Part shown: positions 39,130 to 49,247 of the stretch, piece after piece
Numbering within the stretch: the stretch's first letter is position 1
Layout: each line of letters begins with the position of its first letter
NCBI RefSeq assembly: GCF_900108055.1
Contig: NZ_FNWJ01000001.1
Coordinates: 1,197,071-1,261,070 of the forward strand
Source of the DNA: Thermoleophilum album
Lineage (GTDB): Bacteria; Actinomycetota; Thermoleophilia; Solirubrobacterales; Thermoleophilaceae
DNA: 64,000 nucleotides
Reading direction: 5' to 3'
Translations under genes and position numbers: made by a program
Notes under the pieces: generated by a model
The model's database searches: none
The model's input: only the letters and a program-made list of their open reading frames with translations
Told to the model about the DNA's origin: nothing

Positions 39130-41103
39130 GTGGCGTCGCGCTGCCCCGGCGTCCTCGATTGGCACCTCGCCGAAGACGGCGGGCTGGCGCGCGTGCGCCT
39201 GCCCGGCGGGATCATCTCCGTCGAGCAGCTACGGGAGTTCGCGCTTGCGGCCGGGCTCGGCGCGGGCGTCGTCGAGTTGACCTCGCGGGCAAGCCTCCAA
39301 GCACGCGGCTTGCCGGTGCGCGAGCAGGGGCGCTTCCTCGCACGTATCGAGCGCTGCGGTCTCTTGCCCTCGCGTGCGCACGACCGGGTGCGCAACCTCT
39401 TGCAGAGTCCACTCGCGGGGCGGCATCCGCGCTCGTCACTCGACACCTACCGGGTCGTGCGCGCGTTTGACCGCGCGCTCTGCGCCGACGAGCGGCTGGC
39501 AGCGCTTCCGCACCGCCTGGTTTCGTGCGTCGACGACGGCTCGGGCCTAGGGCTGCGGGCCGACGCCGATCTCGCACTCGTGCCGGCAGCGGCCGACCCC
39601 GCTCGGCGACTCGAGCTGCTCGTTGGTGGTTGCCCAAGTGGACTCGAGAGTGAGCTTGCGACGGCACACGAGCTGTTGCTCGACGCGTTGCGCGCCTTCC
39701 TGCGCCTGTCCGATCGGGCGACAAAGGCCCCGCGCAACGTCCACGAACTTCCCGGCGGGGCGTCGCGGCTTGCCCAGGAGCTGGGCGCGCAACTCGGCCC
39801 GCCGCTGCTCGCCGAGCGCTGCGCGCCGTCGCAGGAGCGCCCGCTCGGCGAGATCGAACAGCGTGACCGACGACGGGCGGTGTTCGCCCTCGCTCCACTC
39901 GGGCGTACTGACGCCGGCTCGCTGCTGGCGCTCGCCGACGGGCTCGACGAGCTGGGGCTGCGGGAGCTGCGCGTCACTCCCTGGCGTTCGCTCGGCGTGC
40001 TCGACCTCGCGCCCGAGCAGGCGCAGCGGGTTGCGCAGCTCTTGACGGCCGCCGGCCTCGTCTGCGATCGCTCCTCGGGGTGGGTCGGTCTCAGTGCTTG
40101 TGCCGGTCTCGGGGCGTGCGGCAAGGCGCGTGCCGACGTCCGCGTCGCGGCGGCCTCGCGCGCTGCTGTGCGCGGGGCTAGCGATCCACCCGAGCACTGG
40201 TCGGCGTGCGAGCGTCGGTGCGGTGAGCCGGAGCGGCCGGAAGCGATCCGCGTGGTCGCGACCGCGGTGGGGGTCGTCGTTGAAGGCCCCGGCGGCGAGC
40301 GCCAGCTCGGGTCGGTGGAGGCGGCCGCCGGCGCGCTCGGGAGCGTGGGCGCCGGCGCCACCGGAGGCGCGAACACGGGCGGCGCCGCGCCATCGGGGAG
40401 TAGCGCGCCCACGGGGGGTACCGGGGGCGCAGGCGCTGCAGCCGGCGCGAGTGCACACCCCGCTGCCGTGCCCGGCGACCTCGACTACCTGCGCGACGGT
40501 CGCGAGATTTACCGTCGCTCGTTCGCGACGATCCGGGCCGAGGCTCGTCTCGAACGCTTCGCGGGGCCGCTCGAGCGCTGCGTCGTGCGGATGATCCACG
40601 CCTGCGGGATGGTCGACCTGGCCGACGACGTCGAGGCCTCGCCGGGCTTCGCAGCGGCCGCCACGGCAGCGCTGCGCGGCGGTGCGGCGATCCTCTGCGA
40701 CACGGAGATGGTCGCCGCCGGCATCACGCGCCGCCGGCTACCGGCCGACAACGAGGTCGTCTGCACGCTCGGCGACCCACGCGCAGCGGAGCTCGCTCGC
40801 GAGCTCGCCACCACTCGCACCGCCGCCGCCGTCGAACTCTGGCGGGAGCGCATCGAAGGGGCCCTGGTGGTAGTCGGCAACGCGCCCACCGCCCTCTTCC
40901 AGCTGCTGATTCGCCTCGAGGAGGGTTGGCCACGGCCGGCCGCGGTGATCGGCGTGCCGGTCGGTTTCGTCGGTGCCGCCGAGTCGAAACGGGCGCTAGC
41001 CGCGCGTCGCCACCTCGTCGAGTTCCTCGTCGTCCACGGTCGACGCGGCGGCAGCGCGATCGCTGCCGCCGCCGTCAACGCGCTCGCCAGCGAGGAGGAG
41101 TGA
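39130..41103 (+). CDS. CobG-CobH fusion: precorrin-3B synthase plus precorrin-8X methylmutase
   Basis: 657 residues. The N-terminal part (about 1-370) is a nitrite/sulfite-reductase-like CobG with [14 protein letters not shown] and a Cys cluster ([18 protein letters not shown]) for [4Fe-4S]. A Gly/Ala/Ser-rich linker (about 395-445) leads to CobH (about 450-657), with [17 protein letters not shown], the catalytic histidine in [13 protein letters not shown], and [12 protein letters not shown]. It thus covers an early oxygen-dependent step and a late ring rearrangement. GTG 39130 with GGAGG upstream is preferred over GTG 39115. Both activities are inferred from domains. Confidence 0.85.
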   Translation: MASRCPGVLDWHLAEDGGLARVRLPGGIISVEQLREFALAAGLGAGVVELTSRASLQARGLPVREQGRFLARIERCGLLPSRAHDRVRNLLQSPLAGRHPRSSLDTYRVVRAFDRALCADERLAALPHRLVSCVDDGSGLGLRADADLALVPAAADPARRLELLVGGCPSGLESELATAHELLLDALRAFLRLSDRATKAPRNVHELPGGASRLAQELGAQLGPPLLAERCAPSQERPLGEIEQRDRRRAVFALAPLGRTDAGSLLALADGLDELGLRELRVTPWRSLGVLDLAPEQAQRVAQLLTAAGLVCDRSSGWVGLSACAGLGACGKARADVRVAAASRAAVRGASDPPEHWSACERRCGEPERPEAIRVVATAVGVVVEGPGGERQLGSVEAAAGALGSVGAGATGGANTGGAAPSGSSAPTGGTGGAGAAAGASAHPAAVPGDLDYLRDGREIYRRSFATIRAEARLERFAGPLERCVVRMIHACGMVDLADDVEASPGFAAAATAALRGGAAILCDTEMVAAGITRRRLPADNEVVCTLGDPRAAELARELATTRTAAAVELWRERIEGALVVVGNAPTALFQLLIRLEEGWPRPAAVIGVPVGFVGAAESKRALAARRHLVEFLVVHGRRGGSAIAAAAVNALASEEE

Positions 41104-41160
41104 GCCCCGGGTGGTTCAGCACACTCGCAACTTCCGGAACTCGGAACGATCGCTCCGTCG

Positions 41161-42678
41161 ATGAAAGACAACGGCGCGCGCGGGCAAGGGCTTTTGATCG
41201 GCGTCGGTCTGGGACCCGGCGACCCCGAACTAGTGACGCCGAAGGCGCAGAAAGCGATCGCCCGCGCCGAGGTTGTTGCCTATCCGAGCGCCCGTCACGG
41301 CCGTAGCGTCGCGCGCTCGATCGCCGAGCCGTACCTGCGCGAAGGGCAGGAAGAGCTGCCGCTCGTGTTCCCGCTTACGACCGAGCCGGAAGACCCTCGA
41401 GGGGGCTACGAACAAGCGTTGGTCGCGGCCTACGACGAGTGGGCGCAGGCGATCGCCGAACGGCTCGCGGCGGGCCGCACCGTCGCTTTTTTGTGCGAGG
41501 GCGACCCCTTCGTCTACGGCTCCTACATCTATCTGCACGAGCGCCTCGCGCCGCGCTTCCGCTGCGAGGTCGTACCGGGCGTTCCATCCTTTTGCGCGGC
41601 GGCCGCCGCCGCCGGGGTGCCGCTCGCGAAACGCGACGATGCGCTGACCGTTCTGCCGGGCACGCTGCCCGAGGAGGAGCTAGCGCGGCGGCTCGCGGCC
41701 GCCGACGCCGCGACCGTGCTGAAGCTCGGCCGCACCTTCGGCAGCGTCCGACGCGCCGCGCAGGCGGCCGGTGTGGCCGAGCGAGCGGTCTACGTCGAAC
41801 GAGCGAGTACCGACCGTGAGCGCGTCGAGCGGCTCCCGGAGGTGGCTGGGGACGTGCCGTACATGTCGATCCTGTTGGTGCCCACCGGCGACCGCAGCCC
41901 GGCCGGCAAGCGACGACCGCAGCGGCATGAGCGCAGCCTCGTGACGGTCGTGGGCATTGGTCCGGGTGCACCCGACTGGCTCACGCCGGAGGCCCACGCG
42001 GCGCTCTGCGACGCCGACGAGCTGGTCGGTTACGCGCCATACCTCGAGCGGGTGCCCCGCCGCCCCGGGCAGCGTCGCCACCCGTCCGACAACCGACAGG
42101 AGCTGGAGCGTGCCCGCCAGGCGATCGCACTGGCGCGCGAGGGCCGGCGGGTGGCGGTGGTCTCGTCCGGTGATCCCGGGGTGTTCGCGATGGCCACGGC
42201 GGTTTGCGAGGCGCTCGACCGCGACGGCCTCGCGGAAGCCGTCGACCTGCAAGTGATTCCCGGCATCACCGCGATGCAGGCGGCGGCGGCTCGCGTCGGC
42301 GCGCCGCTCGGCCACGACTTCTGCGTACTTTCGCTTTCCGACCGCCTGAAGCCGTGGGCGCTCATCGAGCGACGCTTGCGCGCGGCCTCTGCCGGCGACC
42401 TGGTGCTGGCGCTCTACAACCCCGCCTCGCGCTCCCGTCGCGAACAGCTCGAGCGGGCTCGGAAGCTGCTGCTCGAGCATCGTGACGGCAGCACCCCGGT
42501 AGTGGTCGCGCGAGCGCTGGGGTCGCCGGAGGAAGCGGTAGAAGTGACGACCCTCGCGGACCTCGACTGCTCGCGCATTGACATGCGGTGTCTCTTGATC
42601 GTCGGCTCCTCGCGCACCCGCGTCGTCGCGCGCGGCGGGCAACGCCCAGCGATCGTCTACACCCCGCGCAGCTACTGA
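41161..42678 (+). CDS. cobIJ: CobI-CobJ fusion: precorrin-2 C20- and precorrin-3B C17-methyltransferase
   Basis: 505 residues, two tandem corrin methyltransferase domains. CobI (about 10-240) has GVGLGPGDPELVTPKA and EGDPFVYGSYIYL; CobJ (about 260-500) has VGIGPGAPDWLTPEA, SSGDPGVFAMA and ALYNPASRSRREQL. Both use SAM. The same fusion is known in mycobacteria. Follows cobGH on the same transcript. Confidence 0.92.
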   Translation: MKDNGARGQGLLIGVGLGPGDPELVTPKAQKAIARAEVVAYPSARHGRSVARSIAEPYLREGQEELPLVFPLTTEPEDPRGGYEQALVAAYDEWAQAIAERLAAGRTVAFLCEGDPFVYGSYIYLHERLAPRFRCEVVPGVPSFCAAAAAAGVPLAKRDDALTVLPGTLPEEELARRLAAADAATVLKLGRTFGSVRRAAQAAGVAERAVYVERASTDRERVERLPEVAGDVPYMSILLVPTGDRSPAGKRRPQRHERSLVTVVGIGPGAPDWLTPEAHAALCDADELVGYAPYLERVPRRPGQRRHPSDNRQELERARQAIALAREGRRVAVVSSGDPGVFAMATAVCEALDRDGLAEAVDLQVIPGITAMQAAAARVGAPLGHDFCVLSLSDRLKPWALIERRLRAASAGDLVLALYNPASRSRREQLERARKLLLEHRDGSTPVVVARALGSPEEAVEVTTLADLDCSRIDMRCLLIVGSSRTRVVARGGQRPAIVYTPRSY

Positions 42679-42749
42679 GGGACTAGGCAACGGCCAAGGG
42701 AGCTGCGCCGCGCTGGTAGCGCCCGCGCGCCGGCGGGTATTACTAGGGC

Positions 42750-43169
42750 ATGACCACTCAAGCCACACAGGGGAGGCTCGAAGGGCGCCCCCGCGAGCTC
42801 GCCGAGGCGCCCAACTTCACCAACCTGATCACCCGCAACGCCGACGGATCGCTGCATTCGACGGTTGTCTGGCAGCACGTCGATGACCGCGGGCTGATCC
42901 GACTCAACAGCGCGGAGGGGCGGCGCTGGCCAGCGAACGTGCGGCGGGATCCACGCGTCTTGCTGACGATCATGAACCTCGAGAACCCGTACGAGTACGT
43001 GGTGATCGAGGGACGCGTGGTCGAGGACACGCACGAGGGAGCCGACCAGGAGATCGACGAGCTGGCTAAGAAGTACCTGGGCCTCGACCGCTATCCCTGG
43101 CGCGCGGAAGGGGAGGTGCGGATCCGCTTCGCTGTCGAGCCGCTCAAAGTGCGCCACCACGGCGCTTGA
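42750..43169 (+). CDS. F420/FMN-dependent PPOX-type oxidoreductase
   Basis: 139 residues with the split-barrel flavin fold: NFTNLITRNADGSLHSTVVW, RVLLTIMNLENPYEYVVIEG and KKYLGLDRYPW. Similar to actinobacterial PPOX-class F420-binding reductases. Substrate unknown. Between cobIJ and cobK but not clearly part of corrin synthesis. Confidence 0.8.
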   Translation: MTTQATQGRLEGRPRELAEAPNFTNLITRNADGSLHSTVVWQHVDDRGLIRLNSAEGRRWPANVRRDPRVLLTIMNLENPYEYVVIEGRVVEDTHEGADQEIDELAKKYLGLDRYPWRAEGEVRIRFAVEPLKVRHHGA

Positions 43170-43200
43170 GCAAGCGCGCTAACAGCGATGATCGCGCGCG

Positions 43201-43977
43201 TCAGGGGGCGCCGCACGCGCCTAGCTGAGTCAACCAGGAGAGCGCCTCCTGGGCGTTCGAAACGCTCTCCGCGGGCGGGCGCGGGGGACGCCGAATCACC
43301 ACCACCGGCAGACCCCGCGCGCGGGCGGCCGCCAGCTTCGCCTCCGTCTGGGGGCCGCCGCTCTCCTTGGTGACGAGCAGCTCGATCGCGTGCTCGTCGA
43401 GCAGGGTCAGTTCGCCCTCGAAGGTGAATGGCCCGCGGTCGAGTAGCAGCTGGTGGCGGGCGGGGAGCGGCGCGTTGGGCTGCTCGACGCAGCGAATCAA
43501 AAACCAACACCGGTCGACACTCGCGAACGCTGCCAGCTGCTGGCGACCGATCGTCAGGAAGACTCGTTCAGCGAGCTTCGGCACCAGATCGGCCGCGCTT
43601 GGCACGTCGGGCACGTAGTGCCAGCGGTCGCCGGGTTGCGGGCGCCACGGTGGCCGCTCAATGCGGATGAGCGGTACGCCAGCATCCCTGCAGGCGGCGA
43701 CTGCGTGCCGCGAGATGCTCGCTGCGAAGGGGTGGGTCGCGTCGACGACGGCGCGCACGCCGTGGGTCTTGAGCCAGCGCGCGAGCCCAGCGGCGCCCCC
43801 GAAGCCGCCAATACGGACTTCGCCCGCTGGTAGACGCGGCTGCGAAACGCGACCGGCCAGCGACGAAACGACCCGCTCGCCGCTCGCAACCAGTGCGTTG
43901 GCGAGCTCACGCGCCTCGGCCGTGCCGCCGAGGATCAAGATCGGACCGTCGAGGGGCTGCCCGCCCGATCGTGGCAT
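43201..43977 (-). CDS. cobK: precorrin-6A reductase CobK
   Basis: 258 residues. Rossmann start ILILGGTAEARELA, VVDATHPFAASISRHA in the middle, and VFLTIGRQQLAAF and VTKESGGPQTEAKLAAARA near the C-terminus, the family pattern of CobK/CbiJ. Reduces precorrin-6A with NADPH. The frame begins at 44052, but ATG 43977 directly precedes the fold. Divergent from cbiD. Confidence 0.9.
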   Translation of the reverse strand: MPRSGGQPLDGPILILGGTAEARELANALVASGERVVSSLAGRVSQPRLPAGEVRIGGFGGAAGLARWLKTHGVRAVVDATHPFAASISRHAVAACRDAGVPLIRIERPPWRPQPGDRWHYVPDVPSAADLVPKLAERVFLTIGRQQLAAFASVDRCWFLIRCVEQPNAPLPARHQLLLDRGPFTFEGELTLLDEHAIELLVTKESGGPQTEAKLAAARARGLPVVVIRRPPRPPAESVSNAQEALSWLTQLGACGAP

Positions 43978-44110
43978 CGGTTCGAATTGTGTCGGCGCGG
44001 TTCCGCCCGCGCCTGCTCGGGCTGGCCGCGGCGGGCGATCGGGGCGCAGCATCGCGATCGGGAGGTTGCTGCGTGGGCGATCGGGCGGGCGCTTGGGTCA
44101 CACTGAGCTC

Positions 44111-45253
44111 GTGCCAAGGCGGAGCTCGACTTCTGACGCCGGGTCCGGCGAGCGGCGGCGCGGCAAGCTTCGCTACGGCTGGACCACCGGCGCCTGCGCG
44201 CAGGCGGCGGCTGCGGCTGCTTTTGAGGCACTGATCAGCGGTCGTTTCCCCGATCCCGTCACGATCGAGCTGCCACGTGGGCGGCGCCCCGCGTTCCCGC
44301 TCGCTGCTCGCGAGCTCGGCGACGGTTGGGCGCGCGCGTGCGTGCGTAAAGACGCCGGCGACGATCCCGACGTCACGCACGGTGCGCTGATCTGCGCGAC
44401 GGTCCGTTGGCGGGATCAAGCCGCGACGGGCACCTTCTTTCGCGCCGGGCCGGGCGTCGGGACGGTGACGCTGCCCGGCCTCCCCGTGCCGGTCGGGGAG
44501 CCGGCGATCAACCCCGCGCCGCGGCGCATGATCCGAGCCGAGCTGGCGCGCGTCGGCGCGCGTCACGGACTCGTCTACGACCCTGAGCTCGGACCACCGC
44601 TCGTCGTCGAACTGTCGGTCCCCGGCGGTGAGGAGCTTGCTAAGCGAACCTGGAACCCCCGCCTCGGCATCGTCGGTGGGATCTCGATTCTCGGTACCAC
44701 CGGTGTCGTGGTTCCCTACTCGTGCTCGGCCTGGATCGCCTCGATCCGGCAAGCCGTCGACGTGGCGATGCGCCAAGGGCTCGACCACCTCGCAGCCGCC
44801 ACCGGTGACGTCTCGGCTCGCGCCGCGCAGAAACGACATCACCTACCGCAGTTGGCGGTCGTCGACATGGGCGACTTCGTGCAGGCGACGCTGCGCCACA
44901 TCGCTCGTCGCAAACCCCGCCACCTGACCCTCGCGGGGGGTTTCGGCAAGTTTTCGAAGCTCGCCGCCGGAGCGCTCGACCTGCATTCGTCGCGCTCGCA
45001 GGTCGACCGCTCGTTCCTCGCCAGCCTGGCACGGGAGCGCGGTGCCGACGCTCGGCTAGTGCGCTCGATCGAGCAGGCGAACAGCGCCCTCGAGGTGCTC
45101 GAGCGCTGCCGCGCGAGTGGCGTCGCGATCGGCACGGCCGTTGCCGAACGAGCTCTCGAGGTCGCGCGGCGCGAGCTCGACGCGGAGCTTTCGCTCGACG
45201 TGCTGGTGGTCGATCGCGCCGGACGGATCGTCGGCGAGGCCGCGACGCCCTGA
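44111..45253 (+). CDS. cbiD: CbiD: (cobalt-)precorrin-5B C1-methyltransferase
   Basis: 380 residues. Starts LRYGWTTGACAQAAAAAAFE and continues GVGTVTLPGLPVPVGEPAIN with PAPRRMIR, GISILGTTGVVVPYS, and HLTLAGGFGKFSKLAAG. Methylates C1 of the corrin ring. CbiD is typical of the anaerobic route, while CobF does this in the aerobic one; no CobF gene is seen here. GTG start at 44111. Confidence 0.92.
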   Translation: MPRRSSTSDAGSGERRRGKLRYGWTTGACAQAAAAAAFEALISGRFPDPVTIELPRGRRPAFPLAARELGDGWARACVRKDAGDDPDVTHGALICATVRWRDQAATGTFFRAGPGVGTVTLPGLPVPVGEPAINPAPRRMIRAELARVGARHGLVYDPELGPPLVVELSVPGGEELAKRTWNPRLGIVGGISILGTTGVVVPYSCSAWIASIRQAVDVAMRQGLDHLAAATGDVSARAAQKRHHLPQLAVVDMGDFVQATLRHIARRKPRHLTLAGGFGKFSKLAAGALDLHSSRSQVDRSFLASLARERGADARLVRSIEQANSALEVLERCRASGVAIGTAVAERALEVARRELDAELSLDVLVVDRAGRIVGEAATP

Positions 45254-45428
45254 GCCGCACCCACGGGTCGCGTAGCAGCGTTTGACACACCGTCGTAAGA
45301 TGCCTCCGCGCAGTTCCGGTTGGCTGGTTGGCTAGCCGAGCCGTGCGCGGTTCGTGTTCGAGGGTGGACGGCTCCCTTGGCGAGCCGCGTGGTTCCCCGT
45401 AGTCGAGAGACCTGTAAGAGAGGTTGTC

Positions 45429-46238
45429 GTGACGATTGCCAACAGCGTCCTGTTCGTCGACGCCGGTTACTTGCTCGCGGGTGCAGGCGACGTGCTCTAC
45501 GGCACCACCTCGCGCGTGGAGATCGCCTGCAACTACGCGGGCCTGATCAACGCCATCAAGACGCGAGTGGCGGAGCACTCGCGCGGCCTGCGGCTTTTGC
45601 GCACCTACTGGTACGACGGCGCGCGCGGCGGTATTCCCACTCCCGACCACCGGCTCATCGAGTCGATCCCGTACGTCAAGGTGCGGCTCGGTCGCGTCAC
45701 CCCGAGCGGCCAGCAGAAGGGGATCGAGACGATGATCGTGCGCGACCTTTTGACGCTGGCGCGCGAGCGCGCGGTGGCACGCGCCTACCTGCTCAGCGGT
45801 GACGAGGAACTGTGCGAGGCGGTGCGCGCGGCCCAGGACATGGGCGTTCAGGTGGTCCTGATGGCGCTCGTCGAGGGCGAGCGCACGGGCCGTTCGCACG
45901 AGCTTGTACGCGAGGCGGATGAGCTCCTGGAGCTCGACCAGGAGTTCTTGCGTTCCCACTTCCAGCGCCGAGAGTTGCCCGACCGCAGCTCGCTCGAGGA
46001 GCTCGACGACGACGCGATCCGCGAGGCCGCCCGCGACTTCGTGGAGCGCTGGCTGGCGATCGCCTCGCGCCGGGAGGTCGACGAGCTGCTCGACGCCGAG
46101 CCGCGCATCCCACGCGACATCGACGTGCAGCTGATCGAGTCGGCCGAGGAGACGCTCGGCTCGTTGCGCGACCTACAGGACGCGAAGATCCGCCTGCGCG
46201 ACTACTTCTGGCAGGCGGTCAAAGAGCAGGCGGCCTAG
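45429..46238 (+). CDS. NYN-domain (PIN-like) putative nuclease
   Basis: 269 residues. NYN fold (about 5-165) with conserved acids in VLFVDAGYLLAG, IETMIVRDLL and YLLSGDEELCEAV. A helical C-terminal extension rich in acidic and arginine residues follows (ELDDDAIREAARDFVERWL). Likely an RNase by fold. GTG 45429 after an AGAG-rich leader. Its stop overlaps convergent cobM by 4 bases. Confidence 0.78.
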   Translation: MTIANSVLFVDAGYLLAGAGDVLYGTTSRVEIACNYAGLINAIKTRVAEHSRGLRLLRTYWYDGARGGIPTPDHRLIESIPYVKVRLGRVTPSGQQKGIETMIVRDLLTLARERAVARAYLLSGDEELCEAVRAAQDMGVQVVLMALVEGERTGRSHELVREADELLELDQEFLRSHFQRRELPDRSSLEELDDDAIREAARDFVERWLAIASRREVDELLDAEPRIPRDIDVQLIESAEETLGSLRDLQDAKIRLRDYFWQAVKEQAA

Positions 46239-46975
46239 CGGGCGCGGGCGGGCGAGTAGAGGTGGCTGTCGCGGAAGCCCTCGGCGGCCAGCGCACGGCC
46301 CACGACGATCACCGCGTTGCGCTTGATCCCCGCCGCTTCGGCTAGTCGCGCAAGCTCCGCCAGCGGCGCACGCACGATCTTTTCGCTGGGGCGGCTGGCG
46401 TCGGCGACGACCGCGGCGGGGCAGTCGGGCCCGTAGAAGGGCAGCAGGCGTTCCGCGATCTCGCGCAGCGCGTGCGCCCCGAGGTGCACAACCAGCGTCG
46501 CGCGATGCTCGGCGAGCCGTTCGAGCTGTTCGCTGTCCGGAACGGGCGAGGCGTTGCGGGCGTAGCGCGCGAGGATCACCGTCTGGCTGAGCGCCGGCAC
46601 CGTCAGCTCGCGTCGCAGCGCCGCCGCGGCGGCTGCGAACGCCGGCACGCCGGGCACGATCTCCCAGGGAATCCCTAAGCGGTCGAGGCGCCGCGCCTGC
46701 TCGGCGAGCGCGCTAAAGATCGAGAGGTCGCCGGAGTGCAGGCGCGCGACATCCTCACCACGCTCGTGCGCAGCCGCGATCTCCGCGACGATCGCGTCGA
46801 GCTGGAGCGTCTGCGTGTCGATCCGGCGGGCGTCCGACGGTAGGTGCTCGAGCACCTCCGGTGGCACCAGCGAGCCGGCGTAAAGACAGGTGCGGCAGCG
46901 AGCCAGAACCCGTTGCGCTCGGAGCGTGAGGAGGTCGGCGGCCCCCGGTCCCGCGCCGATGAAGAAGCAGGTCAC
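46235..46975 (-). CDS. cobM: precorrin-4 C11-methyltransferase CobM
   Basis: 246 residues with the corrin methyltransferase fold: FFIGAGPGAADLLTLRAQ, CLYAGSLVPPEVL, RLHSGDLSIFSALAEQ and GVPAFAAAAAALRREL. SAM-dependent. Last gene of the minus-strand cobalamin run, 43 bases after the slipin gene. Confidence 0.93.
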   Translation of the reverse strand: MTCFFIGAGPGAADLLTLRAQRVLARCRTCLYAGSLVPPEVLEHLPSDARRIDTQTLQLDAIVAEIAAAHERGEDVARLHSGDLSIFSALAEQARRLDRLGIPWEIVPGVPAFAAAAAALRRELTVPALSQTVILARYARNASPVPDSEQLERLAEHRATLVVHLGAHALREIAERLLPFYGPDCPAAVVADASRPSEKIVRAPLAELARLAEAAGIKRNAVIVVGRALAAEGFRDSHLYSPARAR

Positions 46976-47018
46976 AGGGGCGAATGGTTGCGCAAGAGGG
47001 CGCGCCCCGTACCGAGCC

Positions 47019-47780
47019 TCAAGCGCGCGAACCCGGGCGCTCGGCGAACGCCTTCATCATCTCAATCGGAAGCGGGAACACCAGCACCGTGCTGCGCTCC
47101 GAACCAACCTCAAGCATCGTCTGCAGGTAGCGCAGCTGGATCGCGACCGGTTCGCGCGCGATCCGCTCGGCGGCCTGCGCCAGTCGCTCGGATGCCTGGA
47201 ACTCGCCCTCGGCGGTGATGATCTTGGCGCGGCGCTCCCGCTCAGCCTCGGCCTGGCGGGCCATCGCGCGCTGCATGTTCTTGGGGATCTCGACGTCCTT
47301 GATCTCGACGGTCGTTACCTTCACGCCCCACGGCTCGGTCTGCTCGTCGATGATCCGCTGCAGCTCCGCGTTGAGGCGCTCGCGCTGGGAAAGCAGCTCG
47401 TCGAGCTCGGCCCGCCCGACGACCGCGCGCAAGGTTGTCTGCGCGATCTGCGAGGTGGCTTCGCGGTAGGCCTCGACCTGCACGATCGCGTTGACCGGGT
47501 CGACGACGCGGAAGTAGCAGACGGCGTTCACCGACACGGGCACGTTGTCGCGCGTGATCACCTCCTGGGGCGGCACGTTGAGCGTCACCGTGCGCAGGTC
47601 GACCTGGACCATGCGGTCGATGATCGGCACCAGCAAGACGAGCCCCGGCCCGCGCGCCCCGACCAGCCGCCCGAGCCGAAACACCACACCGCGCTCGTAC
47701 TCGCGCAGGATGCGCACCGCCGAGGCGATCAGGACCAAAGCGAGGACAGCGAGCGCGATCAGCAAGGTCACGGTCGCCAT
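47019..47780 (-). CDS. SPFH/stomatin-like membrane protein (slipin)
   Basis: 253 residues. N-terminal membrane helix (about 3-22), then the SPFH domain with [40 protein letters not shown] and a coiled coil [18 protein letters not shown]. Forms membrane scaffolds. Directly abuts nfeD, its usual partner, and both lie inside the cobalamin run. Confidence 0.9.
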   Translation of the reverse strand: MATVTLLIALAVLALVLIASAVRILREYERGVVFRLGRLVGARGPGLVLLVPIIDRMVQVDLRTVTLNVPPQEVITRDNVPVSVNAVCYFRVVDPVNAIVQVEAYREATSQIAQTTLRAVVGRAELDELLSQRERLNAELQRIIDEQTEPWGVKVTTVEIKDVEIPKNMQRAMARQAEAERERRAKIITAEGEFQASERLAQAAERIAREPVAIQLRYLQTMLEVGSERSTVLVFPLPIEMMKAFAERPGSRA

Positions 47781-49247
47781 TCAACGCTCGGGCGCGGACG
47801 GAACTGCTTCGGTGTCGGCCTGCGGGCCGCGCTCCGGCTCCACGACGAGCGTGAGCCCCTCCAGCGCGCGCACCACCACCCGCCGCCCACGCTCGACCGT
47901 CGAGCCGTCGGCGCTGCGTGCGCGCCACAGCTCGCCGTGGGTGAAGACCTGGCCGACGGGCGCGAGCGGTTCGCGGACGGTCGCGACCGCGCCGATTAGC
48001 TCTTCGCGCCCGGTCCGTGCCGGCGCGCGCCGTGCCCGCGCCGCCTTGGCTGCCACGAACAGGAAAAAGGCGGCCGCAGCGGCCGCCGTCGCGACCGACA
48101 CGAAGGGCTGCGCGGCGGCGCCGCTGTCGGTGTCGAAAAGCACGAGCCCGGAGACTGCGAGCGCCACCGCCCCGCCAACGCCGAGCGCGCCGTGGGTCTG
48201 TAGCACCGCCTCGGCGGCGAACATCGCCGCCGCCACCGCCAGCAACAGCAGGCCGACCGCGGTCGTTGGCAGGCCGCTCAGCCCGAACAGCCCGAGCAGC
48301 AGCGCCACCGCGCCGACCGTGCCGGGCACGATCACCCCGGGCGTCGCGAGCTCCAGCGCCAGCCCGAGGATCCCCACCGTAAGCAGCACAAACGCCGTGT
48401 TTGGATCGAACAGGAAGGTCAGGGCGCGGTAGCGGAACGGCACCGCGCGCTGTTCCAGACGAGCGCCGGCTAGGCGCAGCGTTGTGCCCGCCTTGGGGCC
48501 GCGGAGGCGGAAGCCGTCGAGGCGACGCAGCAGTTCGCGCTCGTCGCCGGCGATGACGTCGACGAGGCGCCGGCGCGCGGCCTCGCGGGCGGTGACGTTC
48601 ACCGCGCGGCGCACCATCTGCTCGGCGAGGTCGGCGTTGCGACCGTGACCCTCCGCCAGTGCCCGCACGTAAGCGGCGGCGTCGTTGGTGATCTTGCGCC
48701 CGAGTACCCGCTCGCTGCGGCCGTCGCCAGACGGCGCCAGCGAGATCGGGGTGGCCGAGCCGATGTTCGTCTCCGGCGCCATCGCCGCGACGTCGGCCGC
48801 CTGGACGATGAACAGCCCAGCCGAGGCTGCCCGTGCGCCGCGCGGCGCGACCCACGCGACGACCGGGGTCGGCGAGCCGATGAAGGCCTTGACGATCCGC
48901 CGCATCGCGCTGTCGAGGCCACCTGGGGTGTCGATTCGAAAGACCACCGCCGCGACGCGGTCGCGGCGGGCTTCACGCAGCGCGCGCTCCGCCCAGTCGG
49001 CGGCTGGCTCACCGATCTCGAGATCGAAGTCGACGATGCGCACCACCGGCCGTTCGCTGGGCGCCGCTGCCGGGCTCGCGAGCGGCCCGGCCGCGGTAAG
49101 CGTCAGCGCGCAGAGCGCCGCGGCCAGCGCGCAAGCGAGCGTGCGCCGCGGCCCGGTGGTCGGCGCGGTGCGGCGAGATCCCGCGACACGGCACCGTACC
49201 CCCGCGACCCGGCGCGGCAACGCTGCGTGCCCGGATAGCTTCCTCAC
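47781..49247 (-). CDS. NfeD-type membrane serine protease
   Basis: 488 residues. Signal or anchor, then a ClpP-like protease domain (about 65-265) with VVFRIDTPGGLDSAM, the serine in ARAASAGLFIVQAAD and a lysine in LGRKITND. Four or more membrane helices and a C-terminal OB-fold NfeD domain (VATVREPLAPVGQVFTHGE) follow. Cleaves membrane-associated substrates together with slipin. Overlaps cobL by 4 bases at its start. Confidence 0.88.
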   Translation of the reverse strand: MRKLSGHAALPRRVAGVRCRVAGSRRTAPTTGPRRTLACALAAALCALTLTAAGPLASPAAAPSERPVVRIVDFDLEIGEPAADWAERALREARRDRVAAVVFRIDTPGGLDSAMRRIVKAFIGSPTPVVAWVAPRGARAASAGLFIVQAADVAAMAPETNIGSATPISLAPSGDGRSERVLGRKITNDAAAYVRALAEGHGRNADLAEQMVRRAVNVTAREAARRRLVDVIAGDERELLRRLDGFRLRGPKAGTTLRLAGARLEQRAVPFRYRALTFLFDPNTAFVLLTVGILGLALELATPGVIVPGTVGAVALLLGLFGLSGLPTTAVGLLLLAVAAAMFAAEAVLQTHGALGVGGAVALAVSGLVLFDTDSGAAAQPFVSVATAAAAAAFFLFVAAKAARARRAPARTGREELIGAVATVREPLAPVGQVFTHGELWRARSADGSTVERGRRVVVRALEGLTLVVEPERGPQADTEAVPSAPER

